The translations under genes were made by a program, and so were the position numbers. 64,000 nt of DNA from an uncultured Erythrobacter sp. Its GTDB lineage: Bacteria > Pseudomonadota > Alphaproteobacteria > Sphingomonadales > Sphingomonadaceae. The stretch is taken from contig CANLZP010000002.1 in the NCBI GenBank assembly GCA_947495695.1, positions 434,001-498,000 on the forward strand. Reading direction: 5' to 3'. Each line of letters opens with the position of its first letter. The stretch's first letter is position 1. Positions 28,096-39,664 of the stretch are shown piece by piece. The notes under the pieces were generated by a model, which was not told the origin of the DNA, did no database searches, and was given only the letters and a program-made list of their open reading frames with translations.

Positions 28096-28193
28096 CGGGC
28101 GGTATTGGAGAGCTGGTGATCATGTTCCTCGCATTCGCACTTTGCGGTGCGGTTGGGATCGCGGTCTATGTCGTGATGGGAAAAAAGAAATGA
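28092..28193 (+). CDS. 33-aa single-TM protein between nuoJ and nuoK
   Basis: This ORF is too short for the ORF track: ATG 28092 to TGA 28193, product [20 protein letters not shown]... ending VVMGKKK. One hydrophobic helix (residues 7-28) is followed by a Lys-rich end, as in small inner-membrane subunits. Both junctions are four-base ATGA overlaps (nuoJ stop / its start; its stop / nuoK start), so ribosomes must pass through it to reach nuoK by coupling. I do not recognise a family. A structural or assembly role in the complex I membrane arm is inferred from position only. Confidence 0.65.
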   Translation: MTGGIGELVIMFLAFALCGAVGIAVYVVMGKKK

Positions 28194-28495
28194 TCGGCAT
28201 CGAACATTACATCGTCGTCAGCGCGATCTTATTCGTTCTGGGCGTGCTCGGCATTTTCCTCAACCGCAAGAATGTGATCGTGATCCTGATGGCGATCGAG
28301 CTGATCTTGCTGGCTGTGAACATCAATCTGGTGGCGTTTAGCTCCTTTATGGGAGACCTGACGGGACAGATATTCGCGATGCTGGTCCTGACAGTTGCTG
28401 CGGCAGAGGCTGCGATTGGATTGGCTATTCTGGTGATCTACTTCCGCGCCAACGGGACGATCGCGGTCGACGATGTTAATCGGATGAAGGGATAA
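28190..28495 (+). CDS. nuoK: NADH-quinone oxidoreductase subunit K
   Basis: This 101-aa membrane subunit has three TM helices. [17 protein letters not shown] at the N-terminus and the two conserved membrane glutamates ([25 protein letters not shown]) needed for proton translocation are visible. The longer ORF in the track is an upstream extension; ATG 28190, overlapping the 33-aa ORF stop, is the family start. nuoL follows after six bases. Confidence 0.96.
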   Translation: MIGIEHYIVVSAILFVLGVLGIFLNRKNVIVILMAIELILLAVNINLVAFSSFMGDLTGQIFAMLVLTVAAAEAAIGLAILVIYFRANGTIAVDDVNRMKG

Positions 28496-28501
28496 GTCGC
28501 G

Positions 28502-30496
28502 GTGCAAACCTCCATCATCCTGATTGTTTTCTTGCCATTGCTGGCTGCGATTATCGCCGGCCTGGGCAATCGAGCGCTGGGCAACACAGTCACCAAGTCT
28601 TTGACGACAGGTGCCTTGTTCATCAGCTGCGCGCTGAGCTGGCCAATCTTTATCGGCTTTCTGACTGGTGATGCCGAGGCGATGGTCGTTCCGGTCCTTA
28701 AATGGGTCGAAAGCGGATCGCTGACGTTCGACTGGGCGCTGCGCGTGGATACGCTGACCGCGGTCATGCTGGTCGTGGTCACAAGCGTTTCTGCGCTCGT
28801 CCACCTTTATAGCTGGGGCTACATGGAAGAAGACCCGGATCAACCGCGCTTCTTTGCCTATCTCAGCCTGTTTACCTTCGCCATGCTGATGCTGGTGACG
28901 GCCGATAATCTGGTTCAGATGTTCTTTGGCTGGGAAGGGGTGGGCCTGGCATCCTATCTGCTGATCGGATTCTGGTTCCGCAAACCCAGCGCCAATGCCG
29001 CCGCGATCAAGGCCTTTGTTGTCAACCGCGTGGGCGATCTAGGCTTTATGCTGGGGATCTTTGGCACCTATCTGGTGTTCGAGACGACTTCGATCCCTGC
29101 CATTCTGGAAGCTGCACCAGGCATGAGCGGAGCCACCATTGGCTTCCTCGGCTACCGCATGCAGACAATGGATATTCTGTGCATCCTGCTGTTCATCGGC
29201 GCGATGGGCAAATCCGCACAACTGGGCCTGCACACTTGGCTGCCCGATGCGATGGAGGGTCCGACGCCGGTTTCGGCCTTGATCCACGCCGCCACCATGG
29301 TGACCGCCGGCGTGTTTATGGTGTGCCGCCTGTCTCCCATGTTCGAGGCTGCCCCCGTTGCGCTGACCATTGTGATGTTTGTGGGCGCGGCGACCTGTTT
29401 CTTCGCGGCCACGATTGGCACCACGCAGTGGGACATCAAACGCGTGATCGCTTATTCTACCTGTTCTCAGCTGGGATATATGTTCTTTGCCGCTGGTGTG
29501 GGCGCCTATGGCGTCGCCATGTTCCACCTGTTCACACATGCATTCTTCAAAGCACTGTTGTTCCTTGGCGCTGGTTCCGTGATCCATGCGATGCATCACG
29601 AGCAGGACATGCGCTATTACGGCGGCCTGCGTAAACAGATCCCGTTCACCTTCTGGGCGATGCTGTTTGGTACGCTCGCCATTACCGGTGTGGGCGTTTA
29701 TCACTTGGGCGTTGGCTTTGCCGGTTTCTGGTCCAAAGATGCGATCATCGAAGTGGCGTTTGCGCGCGGTACGGAAATGGCCAATTTTGCCTTCTGGATG
29801 GGCGTTGTCGCAGCATTGCTAACCAGCTTCTACAGCTGGCGTCTGATGTTCCTGACTTTCTGGGGCAAGCCTCGCTGGATCGAGAGCGAGCACATTCAGC
29901 ACTCGGTTCACAAAACACCCGAAGAAGCGGGCGAAGACACGACCGGCGGATATCATCCGCATGAAAGCCCGCTGGCGATGTTGATCCCGCTGGGCTTGCT
30001 CAGTGTGGGCGCGATTGCGGCAGGACAGGTGTTCGCACCCAAATTCCTCGATGATGCAGCGTTCTGGGCGGGTTCCATTTTCTACAATGAGAATTTGATC
30101 CACGCGATGCATGCAGTGCCATATTGGGTGAAATATTCTGCTTTCACCGTCATGGTGCTGGGCTTTGTCGGAGCATGGTGGGCCTATATCAAGGACCCCA
30201 GCATCCCCGGCAAATTCGTGGCTCAATTCCGCTACGTCCACAAATTCGTGGCCAACAAATGGTATTTTGACGAGCTGTACAATGCGATCTTCGTCAAGCC
30301 TGCCTTCTGGATCGGGCGCAAGCTGTGGAAGTGGGGCGATGAAGGAACAATCGACCGGTTTGGCCCCAATGGAGCGGCATGGGTGGTTGCGCAGGGCGCA
30401 GTCTATGCCAAGAAAATCCAGTCGGGTTATCTCTATAGCTATGCGCTGATCATGCTGATGGGCTTGGTCGCAGCTATTACATGGGTGCTATTCTAA
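28502..30496 (+). CDS. nuoL: NADH-quinone oxidoreductase subunit L (antiporter-like)
   Basis: This 664-aa distal proton-pumping subunit has the antiporter-like fold, with [41 protein letters not shown] (in part) and [18 protein letters not shown]. The long amphipathic lateral helix and the final TM are represented by the C-terminal 120 residues. It starts at GTG; its TAA shares a base with the nuoM ATG. Confidence 0.96.
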   Translation: MQTSIILIVFLPLLAAIIAGLGNRALGNTVTKSLTTGALFISCALSWPIFIGFLTGDAEAMVVPVLKWVESGSLTFDWALRVDTLTAVMLVVVTSVSALVHLYSWGYMEEDPDQPRFFAYLSLFTFAMLMLVTADNLVQMFFGWEGVGLASYLLIGFWFRKPSANAAAIKAFVVNRVGDLGFMLGIFGTYLVFETTSIPAILEAAPGMSGATIGFLGYRMQTMDILCILLFIGAMGKSAQLGLHTWLPDAMEGPTPVSALIHAATMVTAGVFMVCRLSPMFEAAPVALTIVMFVGAATCFFAATIGTTQWDIKRVIAYSTCSQLGYMFFAAGVGAYGVAMFHLFTHAFFKALLFLGAGSVIHAMHHEQDMRYYGGLRKQIPFTFWAMLFGTLAITGVGVYHLGVGFAGFWSKDAIIEVAFARGTEMANFAFWMGVVAALLTSFYSWRLMFLTFWGKPRWIESEHIQHSVHKTPEEAGEDTTGGYHPHESPLAMLIPLGLLSVGAIAAGQVFAPKFLDDAAFWAGSIFYNENLIHAMHAVPYWVKYSAFTVMVLGFVGAWWAYIKDPSIPGKFVAQFRYVHKFVANKWYFDELYNAIFVKPAFWIGRKLWKWGDEGTIDRFGPNGAAWVVAQGAVYAKKIQSGYLYSYALIMLMGLVAAITWVLF

Positions 30497-32052
30497 TGGG
30501 CGGTTTTCCCATTCTCTCGGCAATGCTGCTGGTGCCATTGGTGGCAGGTATCGCCTGTTTCTTCTTGGAAGCTCAAGCGGCGCGCCTCACGGCGCTGACC
30601 GCAACGCTGGTCAATCTGGCGTTGGGCATCGTGCTGTGGGCCAATTACGACATTGGCGGCGCGCAGTGGCAATTTGTTGAACAAGCAGCGCTGTTTGCAG
30701 GTTTCAACTATGCCCTGGGCATTGATGGCATCGCCTTGATGCTGATCATGCTGAGCGTGTTCCTGATGCCAATTTGTATCCTCGCCAGTTGGGAAGCCAT
30801 TTCCAAGAGGGTAGGAGAATACATGGCAGCCTTCCTGATTATGGAAGTGCTGATGATCGGCGTGTTTGCCGCGCAGGACTTGTTCCTGTTTTACATTTTC
30901 TTCGAAGCCGGTCTGATCCCGATGTATCTGATCATCGGTGTGTGGGGCGGCGATAACCGCATCTACGCCAGCTATAAATTCTTCCTCTACACGCTGCTTG
31001 GCTCGGTATTGATGCTGATCGCCATGTTCTGGATGGTGAATGAGGCGGGCACCTCCGACATTCCAACTCTGATGCAATATGACTTCCCGGCCGGGGCGCA
31101 AACCTGGCTGTGGTTGGCATTCTTTGCCAGTTTTGCGGTCAAGATGCCCATGTGGCCGGTGCACACTTGGCTGCCCGATGCCCACGTTCAGGCGCCAACT
31201 GCAGGCTCGGTTATTCTGGCGGGCGTATTGTTGAAGCTGGGCGGTTATGGCTTTATCCGTTTCAGCCTGCCCATGTTCCCCGAAGCGAGCGCGCAATTTG
31301 CGTGGCTGGTGTTTGCTCTGTCCATGATTGCGGTGATCTATACCTCGCTGGTGGCGCTGGTTCAGCACGATATGAAGAAGCTGATCGCCTATTCATCGGT
31401 CGCGCATATGGCGATTGTGACCGCGGGTCTGTTCGCCTTTAATGTGCAGGGCCTGGAAGGCGCGATGATGGTGATGCTGGGCCACGGTCTGGTATCGGGC
31501 GCATTGTTCCTTTGCGTTGGCGTGATCTACGATAGGCTGCACACGCGTGAGATTGACCGCTATGGTGGCCTCTCGATCAACATGCCCAAATATGCGCTGT
31601 TCTTTATGCTGTTCAGCATGGCGAGTGTTGGCCTGCCGGGCACCAGTAACTTCATCGGCGAATTTCTCGCGCTGGCTGGCGTCTACAAGGTTTCGACCTT
31701 GGTCACACTGGTGCTGACGACGGGTATCATTCTGGGCGCTGCCTATATGCTTTACCTGTATCGCCGCGTTGCTTTTGGCGACCAGAAGAATGCCGATGCA
31801 GCCGCGATGACCGATCTTACCCCGCGGGAGTGGGTGATGCTGGCGCCCATCGCCGCAGCGGTGCTGTGGATGGGTGTCTATCCTGAAAGTTTCCTCGCAC
31901 CGATGCGAGCAGACATTGCCGCGCTTGAAGCGCGCATGGCTCGGGCGGCACCGGCCGGGGACTCGATGCTGGAAATTGGCACTCCGCGCGAAAGCAGCGC
32001 CAACGCAATGCCGGCCCTTGAACATGATAATGCGGGCGAGGGAGCCCACTGA
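30496..32052 (+). CDS. nuoM: NADH-quinone oxidoreductase subunit M (antiporter-like)
   Basis: This 518-aa proton-pumping subunit has key motifs [17 protein letters not shown] (membrane Glu), [23 protein letters not shown] (in part) and [15 protein letters not shown]. The Ala/Pro/Glu-rich C-terminus ends EGAH. ATG 30496 within TAATG is preferred over ATG 30481, which lies inside nuoL. It shares one base with nuoN. Confidence 0.96.
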   Translation: MGGFPILSAMLLVPLVAGIACFFLEAQAARLTALTATLVNLALGIVLWANYDIGGAQWQFVEQAALFAGFNYALGIDGIALMLIMLSVFLMPICILASWEAISKRVGEYMAAFLIMEVLMIGVFAAQDLFLFYIFFEAGLIPMYLIIGVWGGDNRIYASYKFFLYTLLGSVLMLIAMFWMVNEAGTSDIPTLMQYDFPAGAQTWLWLAFFASFAVKMPMWPVHTWLPDAHVQAPTAGSVILAGVLLKLGGYGFIRFSLPMFPEASAQFAWLVFALSMIAVIYTSLVALVQHDMKKLIAYSSVAHMAIVTAGLFAFNVQGLEGAMMVMLGHGLVSGALFLCVGVIYDRLHTREIDRYGGLSINMPKYALFFMLFSMASVGLPGTSNFIGEFLALAGVYKVSTLVTLVLTTGIILGAAYMLYLYRRVAFGDQKNADAAAMTDLTPREWVMLAPIAAAVLWMGVYPESFLAPMRADIAALEARMARAAPAGDSMLEIGTPRESSANAMPALEHDNAGEGAH

Positions 32053-33515
32053 TGAACCTGATTAGCTCTCTCTATTTCTCAGCTCCAGAGATTTTCCTGA
32101 CCATATCAGGTCTGGTGCTGTTGCTGGTTGCGGCCTTTGGCGGAGACAAAACCGCTCGCACGGTCACAATCCTGGCCGTAGCAGCCTTGTTTGGTGCTCT
32201 GGTTTACACCGCCGATCTGCTGACCAATCCCGCCTATGAATTGGGCGGCGAGGCGTGGGCCGGGATTTATCGGATGGATGGATTTGGCAGTTTCGCCAAA
32301 ATCCTGATCTATCTGGCTGCCATTGGCTGTTTGATCGTCACACCGAAATTCTTCACCGAGAATGGCGGCTATCGCCCGGAATATCCGATCCTGGTGCTGT
32401 TCAGCGCGGTCGGCATGGCCTTGATGGTGTCAGCGGTCAATCTGATGACGCTGTACATGGGCCTCGAGCTGATGAGCCTGTCGTCCTATGTTCTGGCCAG
32501 CTTCTCTCGCAGCGACAATCGTTCGGTTGAGGCAGGTCTGAAATACTTTGTCCTGGGTGCCTTGGCATCGGGCATTTTGCTGTACGGCATGAGCCTGCTT
32601 TACGGCTTTACCGGATCAACCAGTTACCTCGGCATTCGTTTGGCCCTGCAGGACGGTTTGTCCATGGGGGCAACCTTTGGCATCGTATTTGTGCTGGCTG
32701 GCCTGGCCTTCAAAATCGCCGCCGTACCATTCCATATGTGGACGCCGGACGTTTATGAAGGCGCGCCAACGCCGGTCACAGCATTCTTCTCTACCGCACC
32801 CAAGGTAGCAGCGGTTGCCGTGTTGATGCGCATTTCGCTCGACACCTTTGGCGAACAAACGCTCGCATGGCAGCAGATTGTTATCTTCGCTGCTCTCGCC
32901 TCGATTGTGGTTGGTGCTCTGGGCGCGATCGGACAAACCAACATAAAGCGCCTGTTGGCCTATTCGTCGATCAACAATGTCGGGTTTATCCTGATCGGTC
33001 TGGCTGCTGCCACGCCCGCAGGTGCCAGCGGAATGCTGGTGTATCTGACGATCTATGTTGCGATGTCATTGGGCGGCTTTGTGGCTGTGATGATGCTGAA
33101 AGATGCGCAGGGCAGGCAGATCGAACAGATCAGCAGTATGGCCGGCATGGTGCGCGAAAACCCTCTGCTGGCATGGTGCATCTTCTTCCTGATGCTCAGC
33201 CTGGCAGGTATTCCGCCGCTGTTCGGTTTCTACGGGAAATTCGTGGTTTTCCAAGCTGCGGTCCAGGCCGACATGATCGCTTTGGCTGCGATTGGTATCG
33301 CTGCCAGCGTGATCGGCGCGTTTTACTATCTGAAGGTTTGCAAGGTCATCATGTTCGATGATCCCGCCGGAGAAGTGGTGGGTGACACGACCAAGTCCAA
33401 TTGGGCAGTGCTGCTGATTTGCTCGGTGATCATCTCGCCTCTTGGATGGATCTTGACCAAGCCTCTTGTTGAACTGGCCGATCGGGCCGCAAGCTCTTTG
33501 TTCTTCGTCATTTGA
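32052..33515 (+). CDS. nuoN: NADH-quinone oxidoreductase subunit N (antiporter-like)
   Basis: This 487-aa proton-pumping subunit is the last complex I gene here. MGLELMSLSSYVLASF, KIAAVPFHMWTPDVYEGAPTPVTAF (in part) and IKRLLAYSSINNVGF mark the antiporter-like fold. Its TGA overlaps the TTG start of birA, so the operon continues into cofactor genes. Confidence 0.96.
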   Translation: MNLISSLYFSAPEIFLTISGLVLLLVAAFGGDKTARTVTILAVAALFGALVYTADLLTNPAYELGGEAWAGIYRMDGFGSFAKILIYLAAIGCLIVTPKFFTENGGYRPEYPILVLFSAVGMALMVSAVNLMTLYMGLELMSLSSYVLASFSRSDNRSVEAGLKYFVLGALASGILLYGMSLLYGFTGSTSYLGIRLALQDGLSMGATFGIVFVLAGLAFKIAAVPFHMWTPDVYEGAPTPVTAFFSTAPKVAAVAVLMRISLDTFGEQTLAWQQIVIFAALASIVVGALGAIGQTNIKRLLAYSSINNVGFILIGLAAATPAGASGMLVYLTIYVAMSLGGFVAVMMLKDAQGRQIEQISSMAGMVRENPLLAWCIFFLMLSLAGIPPLFGFYGKFVVFQAAVQADMIALAAIGIAASVIGAFYYLKVCKVIMFDDPAGEVVGDTTKSNWAVLLICSVIISPLGWILTKPLVELADRAASSLFFVI

Positions 33516-34222
33516 TACATATCGCTGCTCAAACCGGCTCCACCAATGCCGACCTGCTGGAGCGCCTCAAAATGGGCGAGGCGTTGGAAGAAGGCATGTG
33601 GCTGGTAGCCGATCGGCAAACCGCTGGGCGAGGAAGGCAAGGGCGCGAGTGGTTCGATGGCCACGGTAATTTCATGGGATCCACTTTGGTGCGACTTGCC
33701 CCGAACGATCCGCCCGCGCACACGCTTTCTTTAATGGTTGGCATGGCTGTCTATGACGCGGTTTTGCCGCTTGTGCCCGATACCTCGGCGCTCAGCCTGA
33801 AGTGGCCCAATGATGTGTTGTTGAACGGTGCCAAGCTGGCCGGGATATTGCTGGAGAGCGAGGGCGGGGCGGTGGTCATCGGGATCGGTGTTAACCTGGC
33901 CCAGGCCCCCAAACTTGATGATCGCGCGACCATTGCCTTGGCGGATGTCACAACGCTTCCTGCACGCGACGACTTCGCCCCGATATTGGCACGTGGCCTG
34001 CGCGATGAGTTGGCCCGCTGGCGTCAAGTTGGAATTGAGCCATTGCTCAGGCGTTGGCTGTCAGCAGCCCATCCCATTGGCACAGCTCTCAGCGTGCATG
34101 ACGGCGATGGCGCAGTGCTGTCAGGAACATTTGCCGGCTTGAACGAAACCGGTTCGTTGCTGTTGCGCTTGGCGGATGGGGAAACCCGTGCCATCCATGC
34201 CGGCGACGTAGTACTCGATTGA
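33512..34222 (+). CDS. birA: Biotin--[acetyl-CoA-carboxylase] ligase
   Basis: This 236-aa enzyme activates biotin with ATP and attaches it to the carrier protein of acetyl-CoA carboxylase. [22 protein letters not shown] (biotinyl-AMP loop), [18 protein letters not shown] and GIGVNLA are diagnostic. There is no N-terminal winged-helix domain, so it is a group I ligase without repressor activity. The start is TTG 33512 overlapping the nuoN stop (TTGA); the next ATG would remove the GSTN motif. This is the conserved alphaproteobacterial nuo-birA-coaX-rnj order. Confidence 0.93.
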   Translation: MIHIAAQTGSTNADLLERLKMGEALEEGMWLVADRQTAGRGRQGREWFDGHGNFMGSTLVRLAPNDPPAHTLSLMVGMAVYDAVLPLVPDTSALSLKWPNDVLLNGAKLAGILLESEGGAVVIGIGVNLAQAPKLDDRATIALADVTTLPARDDFAPILARGLRDELARWRQVGIEPLLRRWLSAAHPIGTALSVHDGDGAVLSGTFAGLNETGSLLLRLADGETRAIHAGDVVLD

Positions 34223-34232
34223 GGAACATCCC

Positions 34233-35009
34233 ATGTTGCTAGCTGCAGATGTCGGAAACACCAATGTGGTCTTTGCCCTGTTTGAGGGGCGCACCATAAA
34301 GGCGCGCTGGCGCATCGCGACCGACCCCCGGCGCACGGGCGATGAATATGCGGTGTGGCTGCTGCAATTGCTCGAGATTGAAGGGGTCAAACGCGAGGAT
34401 ATCACACAGATCCTGTTCGCATCGGTTGTTCCTCGGGCGGATCACAATCTGACCGTTCTGGCGCAGAAATATTTTGGCATCACGCCCGAGATCGCGGGGC
34501 AAGGCAAAGCCGCTTGGGGCTTTGAGATCGATGTTGATCAGCCCAGCTCGCTGGGTGCGGACCGCGCTTTGAACATCATTGCGGCGCACGACAAATATGG
34601 CGGCGATCTGGTGGTGGTCGATTTTGGTACGGCCACCAAGTTCGAGGCGGTGGATTTCACGGGTGCCTATAAGGGCGGAATAATCGCTCCGGGCATCAAT
34701 CTCTCGCTCGATGCATTGGTCGGCAAAACAGCAAAACTGCCGCGCATCGCGATCCGTAAGCCCGACAGCACCAGCGTGATCGGGCGTAACACCGAAGATC
34801 AGATGTTGATCGGCATATTTTGGGCCCATGTGGCCATGATGGAAGGTTTGATAGAGCGGATGAGAACGGAAATTGGACGACCAGCCAAGGTAGTGGCGAC
34901 GGGCGGCCTTGCCATCCTATTCGATGAATCGACCGATATTTTCGACCACGTCGATGCCGATCTGACCATCGAGGGGCTAGCCATTCTGGCGGAGCGTGTC
35001 GCCGCGTGA
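34233..35009 (+). CDS. coaX: Type III pantothenate kinase
   Basis: This 258-aa kinase carries out the first step of coenzyme A synthesis, ATP-dependent phosphorylation of pantothenate. The ASKHA fold is seen in [42 protein letters not shown] and ATGGLAILF. Type III enzymes need a monovalent cation and are not inhibited by CoA (known of the family). It overlaps rnj by four bases (GTGA). Confidence 0.95.
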   Translation: MLLAADVGNTNVVFALFEGRTIKARWRIATDPRRTGDEYAVWLLQLLEIEGVKREDITQILFASVVPRADHNLTVLAQKYFGITPEIAGQGKAAWGFEIDVDQPSSLGADRALNIIAAHDKYGGDLVVVDFGTATKFEAVDFTGAYKGGIIAPGINLSLDALVGKTAKLPRIAIRKPDSTSVIGRNTEDQMLIGIFWAHVAMMEGLIERMRTEIGRPAKVVATGGLAILFDESTDIFDHVDADLTIEGLAILAERVAA

Positions 35010-36661
35010 AAAAGGATTACACGCCTGAAAAAGAGCTGCTTTTCCTTGCCCTAGGTGGATCCGGAGAGATTGGCATGAACGTCAACCTCTACGGCTGCGA
35101 TGGCAAATGGTTGATGGTCGATCTGGGGATGACATTCTCCGGTGATCAATATCCCGGCGTCGATCTGGTGTTTGCCGATCTGGATTTCATCGAAGAGCGT
35201 GCTGATGATCTGTTGGGTGTGGTTCTGACGCATGGGCACGAAGATCATATCGGTGCGGTCCCCTATTTTGCGGCCGAATTGGGCGTTCCGCTCTATGCCA
35301 CGCCGTTCACTGCGGACCTGATCAAGCGCAAGCTGGACGAGGCCGGTATTGCGAATGAGATTGAGCTGAATATCATTCCCGACGATCATGGATCGTTTGA
35401 ATTGGGATCGTTCGAGATCACCTATTTGCCGCTCGCTCACTCTATTGCCGAGGGCAATGCGCTGCTGGTCGACACGCCTTACGGCCGCATTTTCCACACC
35501 GGTGATTGGAAACTGGATGAGGAACCGATCATTGGCTCGCCCACGACCGAAGAGGAACTGATCGCCATCGGGGACGAGGGCGTGGACGTGCTGGTGTGCG
35601 ATTCCACCAATGCGTTCAATCCCAATCCCAGCGGATCGGAAGGGGCCGTGCACAGAGGTTTGATGGCCGAAGTTGCCAAGCATCGCGGCAAACGTGTGTT
35701 GGTGACAACTTTTGCATCCAATGTTGCCCGGTTGCAGACCTTGGGCGATGTCGCGCGCGAAAATGGCCGCCAAATTTGTGTTGCCGGGCGATCGCTCGAC
35801 CGGATTATCGAGGTGGCGCAGGACAATGGCTATCTCGCCGATTTCCCCGATACGGTGGATTTTGACACAGCGATGGGCCTTCCACGCGGTGAAGTGATGA
35901 TTGTAGCGACTGGTGGGCAAGGCGAACCGCGTGCAGCCTTGTCGCGAATTGCTGAGGAAAACCATCCGTTGGAGCTGGTTTCCGGCGATGTAGTCTTATT
36001 CTCTAGCAGGCAAATTCCCGGCAATGAGGTATCCATCGGACGGATACAAAACCGCCTGGCCGCACGCGGCATTACTATGGTCACCGACAGGCAGAGCGAA
36101 ATCCATGTCTCGGGCCATCCAGGCCGCCCAGAGCTGGAAGCGCTCTATTCTTGGCTGCGTCCAGAGCTTTTGGTGCCTGTGCATGGCGAAATGCGGCACA
36201 TGCAGGAACAAGCCCGTATCGGTCGGACCAGCAACATTCCAACGGCCTTGGTTCAGCAGAATGGTGATCTGATCCGTCTTGCTCCGGGCAAGCCGGGCAA
36301 GCTGGCCGAAGTGCGGGCAGGGCGGCTTGTGCTGGATGGCGACATCATCACGCCGGCAGATGGCGATTCGATCACCATGCGTCGCAGGCTTTCTCGCGAT
36401 GGGATGATGATGGTTGTGCTGGATCACAAATTGGCGCCAACGATTGAAGCGATGGGTATCCCGCTCGATGAGGATATGCCCGAATTCATCCAAGAAGCGT
36501 GCAAAGATATCGAGACAGCGATCCGCAAGTTGAAGGGCAAGGCCCGTCAGGATCGCAGCGATATTATGGAAGCGGCCCGTTTGGCAGCCAGACGCGCTGC
36601 GCAACGCTGGTCAGGTAAGAAGCCGCAGGTGCGGGTAATCATGCACGCAGAGGCTGGCTGA
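35006..36661 (+). CDS. rnj: Ribonuclease J (metallo-beta-lactamase/beta-CASP RNase)
   Basis: This 551-aa nuclease has 5'-3' exo- and endoribonuclease activity in RNA maturation and decay. The zinc site begins with H76-G-H78-E-D80-H81 (THGHEDHIG) and continues with HTGDWKLDE and VCDSTNA; the beta-CASP part has [13 protein letters not shown] and the histidine in [12 protein letters not shown]. It starts at GTG 35006. Together with rne in the same window it shows that this organism has both E-type and J-type RNases. Confidence 0.95.
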   Translation: MKKDYTPEKELLFLALGGSGEIGMNVNLYGCDGKWLMVDLGMTFSGDQYPGVDLVFADLDFIEERADDLLGVVLTHGHEDHIGAVPYFAAELGVPLYATPFTADLIKRKLDEAGIANEIELNIIPDDHGSFELGSFEITYLPLAHSIAEGNALLVDTPYGRIFHTGDWKLDEEPIIGSPTTEEELIAIGDEGVDVLVCDSTNAFNPNPSGSEGAVHRGLMAEVAKHRGKRVLVTTFASNVARLQTLGDVARENGRQICVAGRSLDRIIEVAQDNGYLADFPDTVDFDTAMGLPRGEVMIVATGGQGEPRAALSRIAEENHPLELVSGDVVLFSSRQIPGNEVSIGRIQNRLAARGITMVTDRQSEIHVSGHPGRPELEALYSWLRPELLVPVHGEMRHMQEQARIGRTSNIPTALVQQNGDLIRLAPGKPGKLAEVRAGRLVLDGDIITPADGDSITMRRRLSRDGMMMVVLDHKLAPTIEAMGIPLDEDMPEFIQEACKDIETAIRKLKGKARQDRSDIMEAARLAARRAAQRWSGKKPQVRVIMHAEAG

Positions 36662-36662
36662 T

Positions 36663-36956
36663 ATGCAATGGACGTCGGTCATTGCGATCTACGCTTTGGT
36701 GTGGGTGATGACGGCCTTTGTGTCCTTACCCTTTGGTGTGCGCACCCATGATGAGCTGGGAGTGGAGAAAACACCCGGCCAAGCAGACAGCGCACCGGCC
36801 AATTTCCAACCTGGCAGGCTCGCTTTGCGAACAACGGTGATCGCGGCGATTCTCACCGCTGTTTACGTGGCGAACTTTGAATATGGCTGGATCACTATTG
36901 ATGATCTCAATCTGATGCCAGAATTGCCATCTGAATCTGAGGCCAGTGGTTCCTAG
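36663..36956 (+). CDS. DUF1467 family membrane protein
   Basis: This 97-aa protein has two TM helices (residues 4-24 and about 57-77) joined by a loop with LPFGVRTHDELGVEKTPGQADSAPANF, the signature of DUF1467, a small alphaproteobacterial membrane family of unknown role usually found downstream of rnj. It starts one base after the rnj stop and its end abuts the convergent coiled-coil gene with a one-base gap. Confidence 0.85.
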   Translation: MQWTSVIAIYALVWVMTAFVSLPFGVRTHDELGVEKTPGQADSAPANFQPGRLALRTTVIAAILTAVYVANFEYGWITIDDLNLMPELPSESEASGS

Positions 36957-36957
36957 A

Positions 36958-39594
36958 TTAGTTGCGGAGGCGCTCGATCGCTTGGGCGAGCGCGACATAC
37001 AACTTACCCATATCCGAGCTGAGCAAGGTCACACCCATCGCATTGCCGTCTCTTGTCGACAGGACCGACCGAAGCATGCCTTCGAAATCATGGATGTAGC
37101 GCGAAACATCTTCGCGAAAGGCATCGTCTGACTGATAGAGGTCGACGATCTCGCGTGCTTCACCGCTATCGATCAGTCGCACGGCGCGGCGGGTGAAGAT
37201 GCCGCGATCACCCTTGAGATAGGCGGCCCAAGCAGTGTCCGAGACTTCGTGCGAAAGCGATTTTTCGATATCGATGGCGTTGGAATTCAGGCTGTCGCTG
37301 ATCAATGCCATGCGGCGAGCAAAGTCATTGTTGACCTGCTCTTCGGCCAATTCGCGGGCACGTGACACGCGTTGCTCTAGGTTTCCGGTCAGTTCATTGA
37401 CCATGGCCAGTTGATCGCGCAATTGAATGGCTGCCTCGCGACCCACGCCCGATGCGTGTGCAGCGGCCTGTTCCAATTTGCCAATCGCTTCTGCGCCGTG
37501 GGTGCGCAGTGATTTTTCAACCGCTGCAACGGCCTTTCCGCCAATTTCGTCGGCAACTTTGCTGACATTGTCGGCCGAGCCATGTTCGATGGCTGCAAAC
37601 GCTTCTTTGGTTGCCTGATCAAGCTGATCGATAGCGATCTTCAGCTCGCCCTGCGTACGGCGAGACATCCGCTCATTCTGCTCTTCCAGCTCGGACAATA
37701 GCTTCCGCAGTGCTTTTGCTTGCGCCAATTGATCGTCTGAATGTGCAGCGACACGGGCTTGTTGCTGCTCAACCGCTTCCCCGACCTTTTCGACATTGGC
37801 TTGGGTGGCGATGACATAATCAGAGAGCTCGCTGCCTTTTTGGCCGGCGAGAGAGACCGTTTCGGTAAGTTTGGCCGAGCGCGCTTCGACATCTTCCAGC
37901 AGTTTGCTTGCGCCAGCAATTGCTTCGGGCAAGTCTTCGCGACTTTGCTTCGCGCCCGATTGGATGATCTCCAGCAAGCGAATGCTTGATTCGGTGAGGA
38001 TCGAGAGGCTCTCGCCCGTCTGTTCCAGATCGGCGCGGTTGGCGGTCAGTTTTGCGCCCAGTCCTTCCAGGCCGCCGTCCAATGTCGTGTGGGCCTGTTC
38101 TGCGTGACGGGTTACTTGCTCGAACAGAGCATTTAATTCGCTGACTTTATTGGCGATATCCTCACCATGGGAAACCAGTCGCTCGGTCTCGCGCATTTGT
38201 GCCTCGCGCCGTTCTGCCAATGCCTCGTCAAGCCCGGCAAGGCGCTGTGCCAGAACTTCGCTGGCCTGAGATTCGCGGGTTTCAAACTTGGCCTGGCGAC
38301 GCGCCATTTCCTCGCTGAATTTCACATCCCGCATGGCCAGTTGATCATCGAACTTGACCGCCTCATTGCGCAATTCGGCAACGCGTGATTGCGCCGCTTC
38401 CAAGGCCTTCTGATCCAGCTGATCAATCTCTTGGATGACCTGGGCGACTTCTTGGCGCAAGCGATCCTTCGATTGGACCATCGCCGTCATGGCAGCGGTC
38501 TCTGCATTTCGGAGTGAGGCCGATACGTTCGAACCTTCACCTTGCAAGCTTTCAACTCTGGCCTTGAACAGGCCCATAGCTTCGCTCTCGCTCGTCGCGA
38601 TTTCTTCTTGGATAGCGGTGATGCCTGTGCGTACTTCGTCTGCTCGGCGGCGCATGGCTGCCAAGGCATCCACCTCGCGGCCGTCAAGATCCGTCCTGAA
38701 TTCTTCGCTCTTCTCTTTAAGCGCTTCGAACCGGGCTGCGGAATAATCTTCCAGCTTTGTCACCTGCGCTTCAAATGTGGCCAGCGTTGAGCCAATTTTG
38801 CCGCTCAGCGCCTTGACCATGCCCTCGCTGGCTTTGCCAAACTCGTTCAAACGCTCAAATCCTGCGACAAGCTTTGCCAACTGATCCTGAGCAGTGCGGC
38901 CAGCATTGCCGATTTGATTGGAGACGTCGCGCGCGGAATTGGAGACCACGGGCAAGTCATCGCGCAATTTGGTCATATTGGTCAAAGCCGTGTCACTGAC
39001 GCTGGCGATAGCGTCGACTTGCTTGCCATTGGTTTGGATCAAGCTCTGAAGCTCACCGGCGTGTGTTGAAAGCCGTTCGCTGGCCACGCGGCCCAGCGAT
39101 TCCAATTCGCGGGTTTGCGTACCAAGGAAGTCGCGAGCGAGGCTCAGTTCACGATTGACCACGGACAATCGGCTTTCCAGCGCGTCTGCCTCGATCGATA
39201 GCTTGGTCGCCGCATCGCTAAAACGTGCGGCCTCGCGCTTGCTGATGCGCATGGACAGCATCCAAACGCTGACAACCAACAACACCGGCACAGACCAATT
39301 AATGATCCAGCCCACCCATTGCGCGGGCGTGCCGCCGGCCAACAACTCGCTCTGCAATGCCCAACCATAAAAGCCGGTCCAGCCTGCAATCGCCAGTATG
39401 GCTAGCGTCGGGGCGATCCAGCTCCAATCGCGCCTGCTATCCACGAATTCATCATCCCAGACGGCGTCTTCCTCAGGATCGACCCATTCCTCGTCGAGGG
39501 ACAGAGGCGTTTCGCCCGCATCTTCTGAGGATTGATCGGGCGCCTTTTGCGCTGCGTCTGAGCCTATCGCTCTGATATTTGATCCGCCGGACAT
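36958..39594 (-). CDS. Large two-TM coiled-coil protein, TipN-like (putative polarity factor)
   Basis: This 878-aa protein has an acidic N-terminal cytoplasmic region (residues 1-55, many Asp/Glu), two TM helices (about 59-80 and 93-115) and then some 680 residues of almost continuous coiled coil rich in Ala, Glu, Gln, Leu and Ser. A compact C-terminal part of about 75 residues contains WAAYLKGDRGIFTRRAVRLIDSGEA. Size and architecture resemble Caulobacter TipN, the birth-scar polarity protein that positions flagellum and chromosome-segregation machinery. The short C-terminal domain is distinctive and would be the part to compare. Homology to TipN is inferred from architecture, not alignment. 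It is divergent (70 bp) from a gene for an Hpt-like protein. Confidence 0.6.
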   Translation of the reverse strand: MSGGSNIRAIGSDAAQKAPDQSSEDAGETPLSLDEEWVDPEEDAVWDDEFVDSRRDWSWIAPTLAILAIAGWTGFYGWALQSELLAGGTPAQWVGWIINWSVPVLLVVSVWMLSMRISKREAARFSDAATKLSIEADALESRLSVVNRELSLARDFLGTQTRELESLGRVASERLSTHAGELQSLIQTNGKQVDAIASVSDTALTNMTKLRDDLPVVSNSARDVSNQIGNAGRTAQDQLAKLVAGFERLNEFGKASEGMVKALSGKIGSTLATFEAQVTKLEDYSAARFEALKEKSEEFRTDLDGREVDALAAMRRRADEVRTGITAIQEEIATSESEAMGLFKARVESLQGEGSNVSASLRNAETAAMTAMVQSKDRLRQEVAQVIQEIDQLDQKALEAAQSRVAELRNEAVKFDDQLAMRDVKFSEEMARRQAKFETRESQASEVLAQRLAGLDEALAERREAQMRETERLVSHGEDIANKVSELNALFEQVTRHAEQAHTTLDGGLEGLGAKLTANRADLEQTGESLSILTESSIRLLEIIQSGAKQSREDLPEAIAGASKLLEDVEARSAKLTETVSLAGQKGSELSDYVIATQANVEKVGEAVEQQQARVAAHSDDQLAQAKALRKLLSELEEQNERMSRRTQGELKIAIDQLDQATKEAFAAIEHGSADNVSKVADEIGGKAVAAVEKSLRTHGAEAIGKLEQAAAHASGVGREAAIQLRDQLAMVNELTGNLEQRVSRARELAEEQVNNDFARRMALISDSLNSNAIDIEKSLSHEVSDTAWAAYLKGDRGIFTRRAVRLIDSGEAREIVDLYQSDDAFREDVSRYIHDFEGMLRSVLSTRDGNAMGVTLLSSDMGKLYVALAQAIERLRN

Positions 39595-39664
39595 AAGCTG
39601 AAACTACCATTTTTATCGCAAGGTTAAACCCCGCTTTAACCCTCGCTGCGATATTTAGTGCTGC

